Below, piece by piece: positions 1-10,773 of a DNA stretch of 64,000 bases (position 1 is the stretch's first letter; every line of letters starts with the position of its first letter). The translations under genes were made by a program, and so were the position numbers. Below the pieces are notes generated by a model that saw only the letters and a program-made list of their open reading frames with translations, did no database searches and was not told the origin of the DNA. The DNA is from Streptomyces halobius (GTDB taxonomy: Bacteria > Actinomycetota > Actinomycetes > Streptomycetales > Streptomycetaceae). The stretch covers positions 5,890,001 through 5,954,000 of the forward strand of contig NZ_CP086322.1 in assembly GCF_023277745.1 (NCBI RefSeq). The letters run 5' to 3'.

Positions 1-8
1 GGAGTGGG

Positions 9-353
9 TCATCCGAACACCTCCGCCGGAAGACGGGGCCCGTCGGCCTCGTCGTCGGTGTCGGGGTCGGTGTCGGGGTCGGGGTCGGGATGGTCGTAGT
101 CGGGTGTGGGCAGGCGGGCGCCCCGGCTCTCCGCCACCCGGTGCACTTCGGTGAGAGATTCCATCAACTCGACTGCCAGCAGATGAATTTCGCCGGATGT
201 CCACCTCCGCCCGTCGAGGATGCGGCGGCCTTCCTCCATGAGTGCGGCGGCCGAGTCGAGCTGCGCCGCCTCCATGCTGTCGGCCAGACGGGAGACGTAT
301 CCCGTCCCGTCGCCCGCCAGATAGCACGGTTTCCCGTCCTGTCGGCGGTCCAC
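9..353 (-). CDS. Small acidic-tailed hypothetical protein
   Basis: A 114-residue protein starting at a GTG. The middle is helical and the C-terminus is a run of Asp-Pro and Asp-Thr pairs, which is slippage-prone low-complexity sequence. Small proteins like this often sit beside XRE/DUF397 regulator genes in Streptomyces, and a degraded one begins only 5 bases away on the other strand. No Shine-Dalgarno sequence is visible before the GTG, so the true 5' end may have been lost when the neighbouring remnant was joined here. An alternative ATG lies at 275. Function unknown. Confidence 0.55.
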   Translation of the reverse strand: MDRRQDGKPCYLAGDGTGYVSRLADSMEAAQLDSAAALMEEGRRILDGRRWTSGEIHLLAVELMESLTEVHRVAESRGARLPTPDYDHPDPDPDTDPDTDDEADGPRLPAEVFG

Positions 354-358
354 ACGTG

Positions 359-725
359 ATGGCGGAACAACTGCGCACGATCGCCGACTTGGCCGAGGCG
401 CGCCGGCTACGGCTGCACGTACTGCCCTTCGCGGCAGGGGCGCACGTGCTTATGGAAAGCCTGATGACCCTCATGATCTCCGGGTGGTTCAAGTCAAGCC
501 ACAGCGGGGGGCGGCAGCGGTGAGTGCCTCGAAGTAGCCTTCACCGGCTGGCTGAGGTCCAGCTACAGCGGGCCCGGCAACGGTGACTGTCTCGAAGCGG
601 CCCGCGGCTGCGCCAACGTTCCTGTACGCGACAGCAAGCGCCCAGCCGGCCCCGCCCTGCTCATCCCCTACGAGAGCTGGTCCGCGTTCCTCTCGGCGGT
701 AAAGCGCGGGGAGTTCTCCGCCTAA
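359..725 (+). pseudogene. Degraded XRE-type regulator (DUF5753) joined to DUF397 remnant
   Basis: The first part (359-480) reads as the end of a DUF5753 ligand domain (LRLHVLPFAAGAHVLM). It joins directly to a DUF397 start (WFKSSHSGG). A stop follows at 521, but removing one G from the G6 run at 505-510 restores an open frame (GECLEVA). That frame continues through a second DUF397 unit (WLRSSYSGPGNGDCLEAA, VPVRDSK, WSAFLSAVKRGEF) to the stop at 723-725. I infer an internal deletion plus a one-base insertion. Intact DUF397 proteins are small partners of XRE/DUF5753 regulators. Confidence 0.75.
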
Positions 726-785
726 GAGCAGGCACCGGCCGGGGGACGCCGGTGGCGCCACTGCTCGGCGCCCCACCGTCAGCGC

Positions 786-944
786 GATGAGGCGTTCCGG
801 GCGGCGGGGCTGACCTCTGAGGTGGAGTTCGAGGTGACCACCGTCGAGTTCCTGACGAAGCTGGTACGGCCGGGCTCGGCGTCGGCATGGTGCCGGAGGC
901 AGTGGCCTCCGAGATGCCCGGGCTGCACATTGTGGGCTCGGGTT
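786..944 (+). pseudogene. LysR-type regulator C-terminal remnant
   Basis: The frame from 786 gives DEAFRAAGLTSEVEFEV, then EFLTKLVRPG, and then loses sense. Adding one G near 873 lets it continue as LGVGMVPEAVASEMPGLHIV, which looks like the end of a LysR effector-binding domain. No N-terminal helix-turn-helix part remains upstream. The fragment ends just before the P450 start, so the P450 may once have had a LysR neighbour. The assignment rests on pattern recognition of a short piece. Confidence 0.5.
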
Positions 945-964
945 ACGGTCGAGAGGTGCACGAC

Positions 965-2368
965 ATGCCCGACGCCACCCGCCTCCCCACCTCCGGTGCC
1001 ACCCACCCGGCCGCCTCCGCCGTCCCGCACCCGGCCACCCCCGGCGCCATCCCCGCGGGCTGCCCCGCCGCCCCGGCCTCGGAACCGGCCCCGGCATTCA
1101 CGGCCGAACCGACGCCCGCCCCGGCTCCCGACCTCTTCACCTGGGAGTTCGCCACCGACCCCTACCCCGCGTACGCCTGGCTGCGCGACCATGCGCCGGT
1201 CCACCGGACCGCGCTGCCCAGCGGCGTCGAGGCATGGCTGGTGACACGGTACGCGGATGCCCGGCAGGCGCTGGCCGACGCCCGGCTGTCGAAGAACCCC
1301 GTCCACCACAGCGAGGCCGCACACGGCAAGGGCAAGGTCGGCATCCCGGGCGAGCGCAGCGCCAATCTGATGACGCATCTGCTCAATATCGACCCGCCCG
1401 ATCACACCCGGCTGCGCCGGCTGGTCTCCAAGGCGTTCACCCCGCGCCGGGTCGCGGCCTTCGCGCCACGCGTGCAGGAACTGACCGACACCCTCATCGC
1501 GGGATTCGCGGTGCGCGGGGAGGCGGACCTCATCCACGAGTTCGCGTTCCCGCTCCCCATTTACGCGATCTGCGATCTGCTCGGCGTCCCGCGTGAGGAC
1601 CAGGACGACTTCCGCGACTGGGCGGGGATGATGATCCGGCACGGCAGAGGGCCGCGCGGCGGCGTCGCGCGCTCCGTGAAGAAGATGCGTACGTATCTCG
1701 CCGAGCTGATCCACCGCAAGCGCGAGACCCTGGGCGACGTCCCCGCCCCGGACGAGGACCTGATCTCCGGCCTGATCCGGGCCTCCGACCATGGCGAGCA
1801 CCTCACTGAGAACGAGGTCGCCGCGATGGCGTTCATCCTGCTCTTCGCCGGTTTCGAGACCACCGTCAACCTCATCGGCAACGGGACCTACGCGCTGCTG
1901 CGCAACCCCGCCCAGCGCGAGCTGCTGCAGAAGTCGATCGAGGCGGGCGACACCGAGCTGCTGGCCACCGGTGTCGAGGAGCTGCTCCGCTACGACGGCC
2001 CGGTGGAGCTGGCGACCTGGCGGTTCGCGACCTGCGAGCTGACGGTCGGCGGGCAGCGGATAGCCGAGGGGGACCCCGTCCTGGTGGTGCTGGCGGCCGC
2101 CGACCGCGACCCGGCGCGCTTCGCCGATCCGGACGTCCTCGACCTGACCCGCCGTGACAACCCGCATCTGGGATACGGCCACGGCATCCACTACTGCCTG
2201 GGCGCACCGCTGGCCCGGCTCGAAGGACAGACCGCGCTGGCGACCCTGCTGACCCGGCTCCCGGATATCCGACTTGCCACGGAACCCGACGATTTGCGGT
2301 GGCGCGGCGGGCTCATCATGCGCGGACTGCGGTCCCTGCCGGTGGAGTTCACCCCGGTGGAGTCCTGA
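965..2368 (+). CDS. Cytochrome P450 (CYP107-like)
   Basis: A 467-residue P450 monooxygenase. The first 50 residues are a Pro/Ala-rich extension. Landmarks are the I-helix AGFETT, the K-helix ExxR (EELLRY), and the heme loop GYGHGIHYCLGAPLAR with the Cys ligand. Class I bacterial P450s take electrons from a ferredoxin and ferredoxin reductase, and neither gene is adjacent. The ATG at 965 is chosen because AGAGGTG lies about 7 bases upstream and because the open frame before it encodes the LysR remnant. Substrate unknown. Confidence 0.9.
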   Translation: MPDATRLPTSGATHPAASAVPHPATPGAIPAGCPAAPASEPAPAFTAEPTPAPAPDLFTWEFATDPYPAYAWLRDHAPVHRTALPSGVEAWLVTRYADARQALADARLSKNPVHHSEAAHGKGKVGIPGERSANLMTHLLNIDPPDHTRLRRLVSKAFTPRRVAAFAPRVQELTDTLIAGFAVRGEADLIHEFAFPLPIYAICDLLGVPREDQDDFRDWAGMMIRHGRGPRGGVARSVKKMRTYLAELIHRKRETLGDVPAPDEDLISGLIRASDHGEHLTENEVAAMAFILLFAGFETTVNLIGNGTYALLRNPAQRELLQKSIEAGDTELLATGVEELLRYDGPVELATWRFATCELTVGGQRIAEGDPVLVVLAAADRDPARFADPDVLDLTRRDNPHLGYGHGIHYCLGAPLARLEGQTALATLLTRLPDIRLATEPDDLRWRGGLIMRGLRSLPVEFTPVES

Positions 2369-2697
2369 CCAGGGAAGCGGCCGAAAACCCGGCACATGGT
2401 GACGGCCCGTCAGTCACGTGACCTTTGCGTGATCTCCACTACACCGACTTGTGACTACCCGTGACCCCGGCTACCTTTCCACCGAACCGAACGGGCGTCG
2501 GACTTCGTCATTCGTCAGGGGGTAACGGGCCTCGCCGGGCCATGCCGGGATCACCGCATGGTCGGAGCGGGCAGCGGGAACCGCCGTAGCGACCGTGGCG
2601 TCCTCTTCGGCAGCTCGTTCGAGAGTTCGTTTCTACGACTCAACGTTCGTTGCGACGACTCAACCGACAACTCAACCGCCGCTCGAAAGGCAACCGC
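2369..2697. other. Intergenic region with a GTCACGTGAC palindrome
   Basis: A 329-base gap. It has a perfect 10-base palindrome at 2413-2422 and several further GTGAC repeats up to about 2475. These could be a regulator site for the P450 or for the Rpf gene downstream. The ydaO structure found before the next Rpf gene is absent here. No coding sequence is supported. Confidence 0.4.
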
Positions 2698-3804
2698 ATG
2701 CGCTCCGGGAACGGCCGACACCGTCGCCCCCGTCAGGCACCGGCCATCTTTGTCACAGCGGGGGTGACCGGCGCCGGCCTGGCCATGCCGCTGCTCGGCG
2801 CCGGCGGTGCACACGCCGCCGACACCGCGACCTGGGACCGGGTCGCACAGTGCGAGAGCGGCGGGATGTGGAGCGCCGCCTCGGGCAACGGCTTCTACGG
2901 CGGCCTGCAGCTGACCCGGGAGATGTGGGACGAGTACGGCGGCCGGGCCTATGCCTCGCGCCCCGACCTCGCCAGCCGCTCCCAGCAGATAACCGTGGCC
3001 GAGAAGATCCTGGCCGACCGGGGCCCGGACGCCTGGCCCAGCTGCGCCGTGAACGCCGGGCTGACCCAGGACGGCCGCGCGCCGGAGGTCGACCCGGGCG
3101 GCACCAGCGCGCCGATCCCCGATCCGTCGGACAGCGCCGACCCCTCGGAGCCTCAGGGCCCCCTGGACCCGTCCGGCTCGACCGGCGGCTCCGGCAGCTC
3201 CGACGACTCCGGAGCCTCCGCCGACCCGAGCGATCCGTCCGCCCCCACCGATCACACCGATCACACCGGTCCCTCCGACCCGTCCGATGACGTGACGCCC
3301 TCGCCCTCGGTGCCCGGCGGGTCGGACGCCACGGACCCGTCCGACCCCTCCAACCCCTCTGCGGACCCGTCCAGCCCCTCCGAGGCCCCGGACGACTCCT
3401 CCGACTCCTCCAAGACCCCTGACCCGTCCGATTCCCCGGCCCCGGGCGACGGCCGTGGCGACGACGCGTCCCAGCACGCCGACCCGAGCCCCACGCCGAG
3501 CCACCGGCCCACCAGGGGCAGGCACCGTGGCGACGCGGACGACAGGGAGGGCAAGGGCGAAAACGGAGCGGGTGACGGCGACAGGCCGTCGGGCCGGCAT
3601 GCCTCGCGCGGCGACGGCGCGCACCGTACGCCTCCGGCGGCCGACGGCGAGTACACCGTGCGCCCGGGTGACAGCCTGTCAGCCATCGCGGCGGCCAACG
3701 AGCTGCCGGGCGGCTGGCCCGCGCTCTACGACCGGAACAAGGACGTCATCGGCTCCGACGCGGACCTGATCCGCCCAGGTCAGCTCCTCGACCTCGGGGA
3801 CTGA
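2698..3804 (+). CDS. Resuscitation-promoting factor with long Asp/Pro/Ser linker and LysM
   Basis: A 368-residue exported peptidoglycan hydrolase. A signal peptide (about 1-41, ending AHA) is followed by an Rpf transglycosylase-like domain (about 42-120) with the catalytic Glu in QCESGG. A long acidic linker of DPSD-type repeats leads to a C-terminal LysM domain (YTVRPGDSLSAIA ... LIRPGQLLDL). Rpf proteins cleave cell-wall glycan and promote spore germination and outgrowth. The ATG at 2698 is preceded by GAAAGG with good spacing. It is paired with a second, shorter Rpf gene, and probably corresponds to the RpfC-type gene next to rpfA in S. coelicolor, from memory. Confidence 0.9.
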   Translation: MRSGNGRHRRPRQAPAIFVTAGVTGAGLAMPLLGAGGAHAADTATWDRVAQCESGGMWSAASGNGFYGGLQLTREMWDEYGGRAYASRPDLASRSQQITVAEKILADRGPDAWPSCAVNAGLTQDGRAPEVDPGGTSAPIPDPSDSADPSEPQGPLDPSGSTGGSGSSDDSGASADPSDPSAPTDHTDHTGPSDPSDDVTPSPSVPGGSDATDPSDPSNPSADPSSPSEAPDDSSDSSKTPDPSDSPAPGDGRGDDASQHADPSPTPSHRPTRGRHRGDADDREGKGENGAGDGDRPSGRHASRGDGAHRTPPAADGEYTVRPGDSLSAIAAANELPGGWPALYDRNKDVIGSDADLIRPGQLLDLGD

Positions 3805-3832
3805 ACGGGGAATCAGGGCCTTCCTGATGGGG

Positions 3833-3885
3833 CACCGCCCCCCTTCGGGGAAAGTGAGACATGGATCTCGTCCCGCGGGGCGGTG
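3833..3885 (+). terminator. Hairpin after the first Rpf gene
   Basis: CACCGCCCC at 3833-3841 pairs with GGGGCGGTG at 3877-3885 around a long loop that has its own small C/G hairpin. There is no clear T run, so termination is plausible but not certain. Confidence 0.4.
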
Positions 3886-4041
3886 TCCGACCCGTCCGGC
3901 TTTTCCATACCGCGTCCTGCCTGCGGAAATATGAGCCCCTCGTGATCAAAAGCTGTCAACTTGACTTAGAAGAGGGGGTTTGAACGGTAAGGCGGTTACT
4001 GCTTACGGTCGGGACCGCTCGCCAAAGCGGGCTCTTCGATC

Positions 4042-4907
<866 letters not shown>

Positions 4908-4944
4908 GCCGTCCCGCATCGCGGAACCGCTCATCCGTGAACCT

Positions 4945-4986
4945 GCCCCGTCCGGCGCGTCGTCCCCCCCGCGCGCCGGACGGGGC
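4945..4986 (+). terminator. Strong hairpin after rpfA
   Basis: A 15-base perfect inverted repeat (GCCCCGTCCGGCGCG with its complement) around a C-rich loop, followed by ATTTCC. It lies 38 bases past the rpfA stop. The rest of the gap to eno (to 5271) shows no gene and should hold the eno promoter. Confidence 0.8.
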
Positions 4987-5103
4987 ATTTCCATGCCCTT
5001 TCCATGCTTTTTCCACGCCCTTCTCCACACGCGTCGTTGTCCGAGCACCGGGCATCCCCCTTCTCCGGGCACCGGACCGCCCCGGCTGCCCGCAAGCCCC
5101 TGA

Positions 5104-6552
<1,449 letters not shown>

Positions 6553-6582
6553 GTACCTCAGCTGCGGTAACGCCCCGGCTTT

Positions 6583-6627
6583 CGTACGTCCCCGCCGACG
6601 GTCCCGTACCGTTGCCGGGGACGTACG
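6583..6627 (+). terminator. Hairpin between eno and divIC
   Basis: CGTACGTCCCCG at 6583-6594 pairs perfectly with CGGGGACGTACG at 6616-6627. No T run follows. It may be a terminator or a partial attenuator between eno and divIC. Confidence 0.6.
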
Positions 6628-6673
6628 TGGTCAGGCGACTCATACCTGGTTAGGCGACTCAAGGGGAGGCGAC

Positions 6674-7156
6674 GTGCCCGCGGACCGGTTCTCGACCGCG
6701 ACCCGACTCAAGGCGCTCGGCGAGCAGGCCGCCGCCCGCGTCTACCGGGCGCGGCCGGCCCGCCGTAACCGTCTCACCGGCCGCGCCGCCCTGCTCGCCC
6801 TGGTCATGTGCTCACTGGTCGTCGCGCTCGCCTACCCGATACGGCAGTACATCTCCCAGCGTTCGGACATCAGCGACCAGCGGCGCAAGGCCCAGGAGGC
6901 CGCCAGAGAGCTGGACCGGCTGCGCGACGAGAAGGCCCGCTGGCAGGATCCGGCCTACGTCCGCCAGCAGGCCCGGCAGCATCTGCACTACGTCGTGCCG
7001 GGCGAAACCGGCTATATCGCCCAGGACGGTTCCGGCTCCGGCACCGTGCGGAAGGGGCCGAAGCCGGCGCCGCGCGCCTGGTACGAGAATCTGTGGGAGG
7101 ACGTCGACTCCGCCGACAAGCGCCGACCCGAATCCCGTGAACGCGGTAACCCGTGA
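6674..7156 (+). CDS. divIC: FtsB/DivIC-family septum formation protein
   Basis: A 160-residue bitopic membrane protein. A basic cytoplasmic N-terminus is followed by one membrane span (about 43-60, LLALVMCSLVVALAYPI), a coiled coil (SDISDQRRKAQEAARELDRL), and the conserved WQDPAYVRQQARQ block that ends FtsB/DivIC domains. It acts with FtsL and FtsQ/DivIB at the division septum. The GTG at 6674 follows AAGGGGAGGCGAC. It lies between eno and the DUF501 gene, the usual actinobacterial position. Confidence 0.92.
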   Translation: MPADRFSTATRLKALGEQAAARVYRARPARRNRLTGRAALLALVMCSLVVALAYPIRQYISQRSDISDQRRKAQEAARELDRLRDEKARWQDPAYVRQQARQHLHYVVPGETGYIAQDGSGSGTVRKGPKPAPRAWYENLWEDVDSADKRRPESRERGNP

Positions 7157-7243
7157 CCCGTAAAGCGGTAACCCGTACGCCCCGCCGCACCACCGTCCAG
7201 CACCCCTTGCCCGTCACTTCCTATCCCCTCACCGAAAGCCCAC

Positions 7244-7816
7244 ATGGAAACCCCTCCGCCCCAGACCGAGCCCACCGAGCCCACCGCCGCGGACATCGCC
7301 GCCTTCAAGGAGCAGCTGGGCCGGCCCCCGCGCGGCCTGCGCGCCATCGCGCACCGTTGCCCCTGCGGGCAGCCGGACGTCGTCGAGACGGCGCCGCGCC
7401 TGGAGGACGGCAGGCCCTTCCCCACGCTCTACTACCTCACCTGCCCGCGCGCGGCCTCCGCGATCGGCACGTTGGAGGCCAACGGCGTGATGAAGGAGAT
7501 GACCGAGCGGCTGGCGACCGACCCGGAGCTGGCCGCCGCCTACCGCGCGGCACACGAGGACTACATCCGGCGGCGGGACGCCATCGAGGTGCTGGAGGGC
7601 TTCCCGAGCGCGGGCGGCATGCCCGACCGGGTCAAGTGCCTGCATGTCCTCGTCGGCCATTCGCTGGCCGCCGGCCCCGGCGTCAATCCGCTGGGTGACG
7701 AGGCCATCGCGATGCTGCCGGAGTGGTGGAGGAAGGGGCCGTGCGTGGACCCGGCCGAAGGCGCCGACGCCGGCCCCGCCCAGGCTCGGCACGCTCCCGA
7801 AGGAGACACCAAGTGA
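7244..7816 (+). CDS. DUF501 family protein
   Basis: A 190-residue cytoplasmic protein of the DUF501 family. Visible features are GRPPRGLRAIAHRCPCGQPDVV with two Cys, PFPTLYYLTCPRAASAIGTLE, and the RVKCLHVLVGHSLAAG block with conserved Cys, His and Asn-Pro-Leu-Gly. The gene is found next to divIC and ppx across actinobacteria. The biochemical role is unknown. Its stop overlaps the GTG of the ppx gene, so the two are translationally coupled. Confidence 0.92.
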   Translation: METPPPQTEPTEPTAADIAAFKEQLGRPPRGLRAIAHRCPCGQPDVVETAPRLEDGRPFPTLYYLTCPRAASAIGTLEANGVMKEMTERLATDPELAAAYRAAHEDYIRRRDAIEVLEGFPSAGGMPDRVKCLHVLVGHSLAAGPGVNPLGDEAIAMLPEWWRKGPCVDPAEGADAGPAQARHAPEGDTK

Positions 7817-8754
7817 AGCGGGTCGCCGCCATCGACTGCGGTACGAACTCCATCCGTCTGCTGGTCGCCGACACCGACCTGGAGACCGGTGAGATCAAGG
7901 ACCTGGACCGCCGGATGGAGATCGTCCGGCTGGGCCAGGGCGTCGACCGGACCGGGCGGCTGGCGCCCGAGGCGCTGGAGCGCACCTTCGCCGCCTGCCG
8001 GCAGTACGCCGGAGTGATCAAGGAACTGGGCGCCGAACGGACCCGCTTCGTGGCGACCTCCGCTTCCCGGGACGCAGAGAACCGCGCCGACTTCGTCCGG
8101 GGCGTGGTGGACATCCTGGGCGTGGAGCCCGAGGTGATCACCGGCGACCAGGAGGCGGAGTTCTCCTTCACCGGCGCCACCAAGGAACTGGCCGGCCGCG
8201 CGGACATGCCGGTGCCCTACCTGGTGGTGGACATCGGCGGCGGCTCGACCGAGTTCGTCCTGGGCGACGGCTCCGTACGGGCCGCGCGCTCGGTGGACGT
8301 CGGCTGTGTACGGATGACCGAACGCCATCTGCTGCACAACGGCACGATCAGCGACCCGCCGCCCCCGGGTCAGATCACCGCGATAAAGGCCGATATCGCC
8401 GAGGCACTGGACCGGGCCGAGCAGACGGTCCCGCTGGGCGAGGCCGCCACCCTGGTCGGCCTGGCCGGTTCCGTGACCACCGTCGCCGCCATCGCACTGG
8501 GCCTGAGCGGCTACGACTCGGCGGCCATCCACCACTCCCGGCTCTCCCTCGCCCAGGTCCGGGAGATCACCGGCAGTCTGCTGGCCTCCACCCACGCCGA
8601 GCGGGCGGCCATCCCGGTCATGCACCCGGGCCGCGTCGATGTGATCGGCGCGGGCGCGCTCGTACTGCTCTCGATCATGGAGCGCACGGGCGCACAGGAG
8701 GTTGTGGTCAGCGAGCACGACATTCTCGACGGGATCGCGTGGAGCGTCACCTGA
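7813..8754 (+). CDS. ppx: Ppx/GppA-family phosphatase
   Basis: A 313-residue member of the ASKHA fold exopolyphosphatase/pppGpp phosphatase family. The first phosphate loop (AAIDCGTNSIRLLVAD), the Glu-containing EAEFSF segment, the second phosphate loop (VVDIGGGSTEFVLG) and the adenosine-type GLAGSVTTVAAI motif are all present. It lacks the C-terminal HD-like half of E. coli Ppx, as is usual for short actinobacterial forms. It hydrolyses polyphosphate or pppGpp, and which one cannot be told from sequence. The start overlaps the DUF501 stop by four bases. Confidence 0.92.
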   Translation: MKRVAAIDCGTNSIRLLVADTDLETGEIKDLDRRMEIVRLGQGVDRTGRLAPEALERTFAACRQYAGVIKELGAERTRFVATSASRDAENRADFVRGVVDILGVEPEVITGDQEAEFSFTGATKELAGRADMPVPYLVVDIGGGSTEFVLGDGSVRAARSVDVGCVRMTERHLLHNGTISDPPPPGQITAIKADIAEALDRAEQTVPLGEAATLVGLAGSVTTVAAIALGLSGYDSAAIHHSRLSLAQVREITGSLLASTHAERAAIPVMHPGRVDVIGAGALVLLSIMERTGAQEVVVSEHDILDGIAWSVT

Positions 8755-8837
8755 CGCAAGGAGTCCGCCGGCTCCGACGGCCCTGGGTGGTGCGCCGTCT
8801 GAGCGCCCTTCAGAGGGTTTGTCAGCGGCTTGTGAGC

Positions 8838-8857
8838 CCCAGGCCGGCCGGCCTGGG
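8838..8857. repeat. Perfect 20-base GC palindrome
   Basis: CCCAGGCCGGCCGGCCTGGG reads the same on both strands. It lies 80 bases after the ppx stop and may help end that transcript, though no T run follows. Confidence 0.5.
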
Positions 8858-8865
8858 AAGAAAGT

Positions 8866-8883
8866 TCGTGAAATCCTTCACAT
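8866..8883. promoter_or_regulatory. Putative distal Rex operator
   Basis: TCGTGAAATCCTTCACAT contains a perfect GTGAA-N4-TTCAC inverted repeat, the core of Rex operators (TTGTGAA-N4-TTCACAA). Rex is the NADH/NAD+ sensing repressor. The site is about 305 bases before the ndh start and so might serve an upstream promoter or DNA looping. Confidence 0.6.
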
Positions 8884-9137
8884 GAAAAACCCGCCGCACA
8901 GGCGAACATTTTGGCCTTTCGGCCCTCATTCGAAGGCCCTAGGGCTCTTCCACCCGGGGAATGTGTGGTTCCATCTGTGTTCGCGGCGGGCTCTTTTGGA
9001 GGGTGGTCCAGCCGTCCGGCGGCCGACAACCCCTGATCAATGGGGGTTTCAACGCCTCGCGTTACACCGTGGTTCCCTACCCGCGCTATGGCGTCGGTCA
9101 CGAAGTCGGCGGAGTGTAGCAGATGCCTCCCCGGCCC

Positions 9138-9155
9138 TTGTGAAGGGGCTCACGA
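9138..9155. promoter_or_regulatory. Rex operator proximal to ndh
   Basis: TTGTGAAGGGGCTCACGA matches the Rex pattern TTGTGA-N6-TCACAA with one mismatch. It lies 34 bases before the ndh ATG. In S. coelicolor, Rex represses the NDH-2 gene until NADH rises, so this fits known regulation. Confidence 0.75.
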
Positions 9156-9188
9156 GCGACCCCCTATGTGGGGGTGGATACTCGTTGC

Positions 9189-10574
9189 ATGAGCACCACG
9201 GAGCGTCCCAGGATCCTCGTTGTAGGCGGTGGGTACGTAGGTCTGTACGCGGCACGCCGCATTCTCAAGAAGATGCGGTACGGCGAGGCGACCGTCACGG
9301 TCGTCGATCCCCGTTCGTACATGACGTACCAGCCCTTCCTCCCTGAAGCTGCGGCCGGCAGCATCTCTCCCCGCCACGTCGTGGTTCCGCTACGACGCGT
9401 GCTCCCCAAGGCGGAGGTTCTCACCGGCCGGGTGACCACCATCGATCAGGACCGCAAGGTCGCCACGATCGCCCCGCTGGTCGGCGAGGCGTACGAGCTG
9501 CCCTTCGACTACCTGGTCATCGCGATGGGTGCGGTCTCCCGTACCTTCCCCATACCCGGCCTGGCCGAGAACGGCATCGGCATGAAGGGCGTGGAAGAGG
9601 CCATCGGCCTGCGCAACCACGTCCTGGAGCAGCTGGACAAGGCCGACTCCACGACCGACGAGGAGGTCCGCCGCAAGGCGCTGACCTTCGTCTTCGTCGG
9701 CGGCGGCTTCGCGGGCGCGGAGACCGTCGGTGAGGTCGAGGACATGGCCCGCGATGCCGCGAAGTACTACAAGAACGTCAAGCGGGAGGACATGCGCTTC
9801 CTGCTGGTCGACGTCGCCGACAAGATCCTTCCCGAGGTCGGCCCGAAGCTCGGCGCCTACGGCAAGGAGCACCTGGAGAGCCGCGGCGTCGAGGTCTACC
9901 TCAAGACCGGCATGGACTCGTGCGTGGACGGCCATGTCGTCCTGAACAACGGGCTGGAGGTCGACTCCAACACCATCGTGTGGACCGCCGGCGTCAAGCC
10001 GAACCCGGCGCTGTCCCGCTTCGGTCTGCCGCTCGGCCCCCGTGGCCATGTCGATACCGGCGCCACCCTCCAGGTGCAGGGCACCGACTACATCTGGGCC
10101 GCGGGCGACAACGCCCAGGTCCCGGACCTGGTCGGCCGCAAGAACGGCAACGAGAACGCCTGGTGCCCGCCGAACGCGCAGCACGCGCTGCGGCAGGCCA
10201 AGATCCTCGGCGACAACGTGATCTCCGGGATGCGCGGCTTTCCGCAGAAGGAGTACAGCCACGCCAACAAGGGCGCGGTCGCCGGTCTGGGGCTGCACAA
10301 GGGCGTCGCGATGATCGTCTTCGGCAAGGCCAAGATCAAGCTCAAGGGCCGGCTGGCCTGGTACATGCACCGCGCGTACCACGGCATGGCGATGCCGACG
10401 TTCAACCGCAAGATCCGGGTCTTCGCCGACTGGACGCTGGCCATGTTCCTCAAGCGCGAGGTCGTCTCGCTCGGCGCCATGGAGAACCCCCGCGAGGAGT
10501 TCTACGAGGCGGCCAAGCCGGCCCCCGCCCCGGCGGCCTCGGCCGGCGACAAGCCGAAGGCCAAGGCTTCCTGA
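9189..10574 (+). CDS. ndh: Type II NADH dehydrogenase (NDH-2)
   Basis: A 461-residue FAD-dependent, non-proton-pumping NADH:quinone oxidoreductase at the inner face of the membrane. The FAD-binding GGGYVGLYAAR is at the N-terminus, the NADH-binding FVGGGFAGAETVGE is near residue 160, and the second FAD block (YIWAAGDNAQVPD) is near 300. The C-terminal segment (LAWYMHRAYHGMAM) is the membrane-facing part, and the tail is Ala/Pro/Lys-rich. The ATG at 9189 follows GGGGGTGG, which can also pair with CCCCC just upstream. An alternative ATG lies at 9168. The Rex site upstream supports redox control. Confidence 0.93.
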   Translation: MSTTERPRILVVGGGYVGLYAARRILKKMRYGEATVTVVDPRSYMTYQPFLPEAAAGSISPRHVVVPLRRVLPKAEVLTGRVTTIDQDRKVATIAPLVGEAYELPFDYLVIAMGAVSRTFPIPGLAENGIGMKGVEEAIGLRNHVLEQLDKADSTTDEEVRRKALTFVFVGGGFAGAETVGEVEDMARDAAKYYKNVKREDMRFLLVDVADKILPEVGPKLGAYGKEHLESRGVEVYLKTGMDSCVDGHVVLNNGLEVDSNTIVWTAGVKPNPALSRFGLPLGPRGHVDTGATLQVQGTDYIWAAGDNAQVPDLVGRKNGNENAWCPPNAQHALRQAKILGDNVISGMRGFPQKEYSHANKGAVAGLGLHKGVAMIVFGKAKIKLKGRLAWYMHRAYHGMAMPTFNRKIRVFADWTLAMFLKREVVSLGAMENPREEFYEAAKPAPAPAASAGDKPKAKAS

Positions 10575-10601
10575 AACCCCGGTCGGGTACTCCGACCAGC
10601 C

Positions 10602-10637
10602 CGAAGGGCGTCCGCCATCCGTGGGGCGGGCGCCCTT
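10602..10637 (+). terminator. Hairpin after ndh
   Basis: AAGGGCG-type arm and its partner CGCCCTTT close a GC stem with one internal mismatch, ending in TTT. It lies about 30 bases past the ndh stop. Confidence 0.6.
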
Positions 10638-10773
10638 TGGCGTGTCCGCCCTGGCGGGCGACCGGCCATGTGCGGTTCCCTTGCTGACGAACGGGACTAA
10701 ATCGGCGCCCATTTGGCGTTTACGTGCTGGGTGAAACTTCTTTGCCCGACTCGTCAACACGGAGGTGTGCGAC

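Noticed and set aside
2413..2422. GTCACGTGAC as an operator for a specific regulator
   Set aside because: A 10-base palindrome alone is too common in this DNA to assign to a named regulator.
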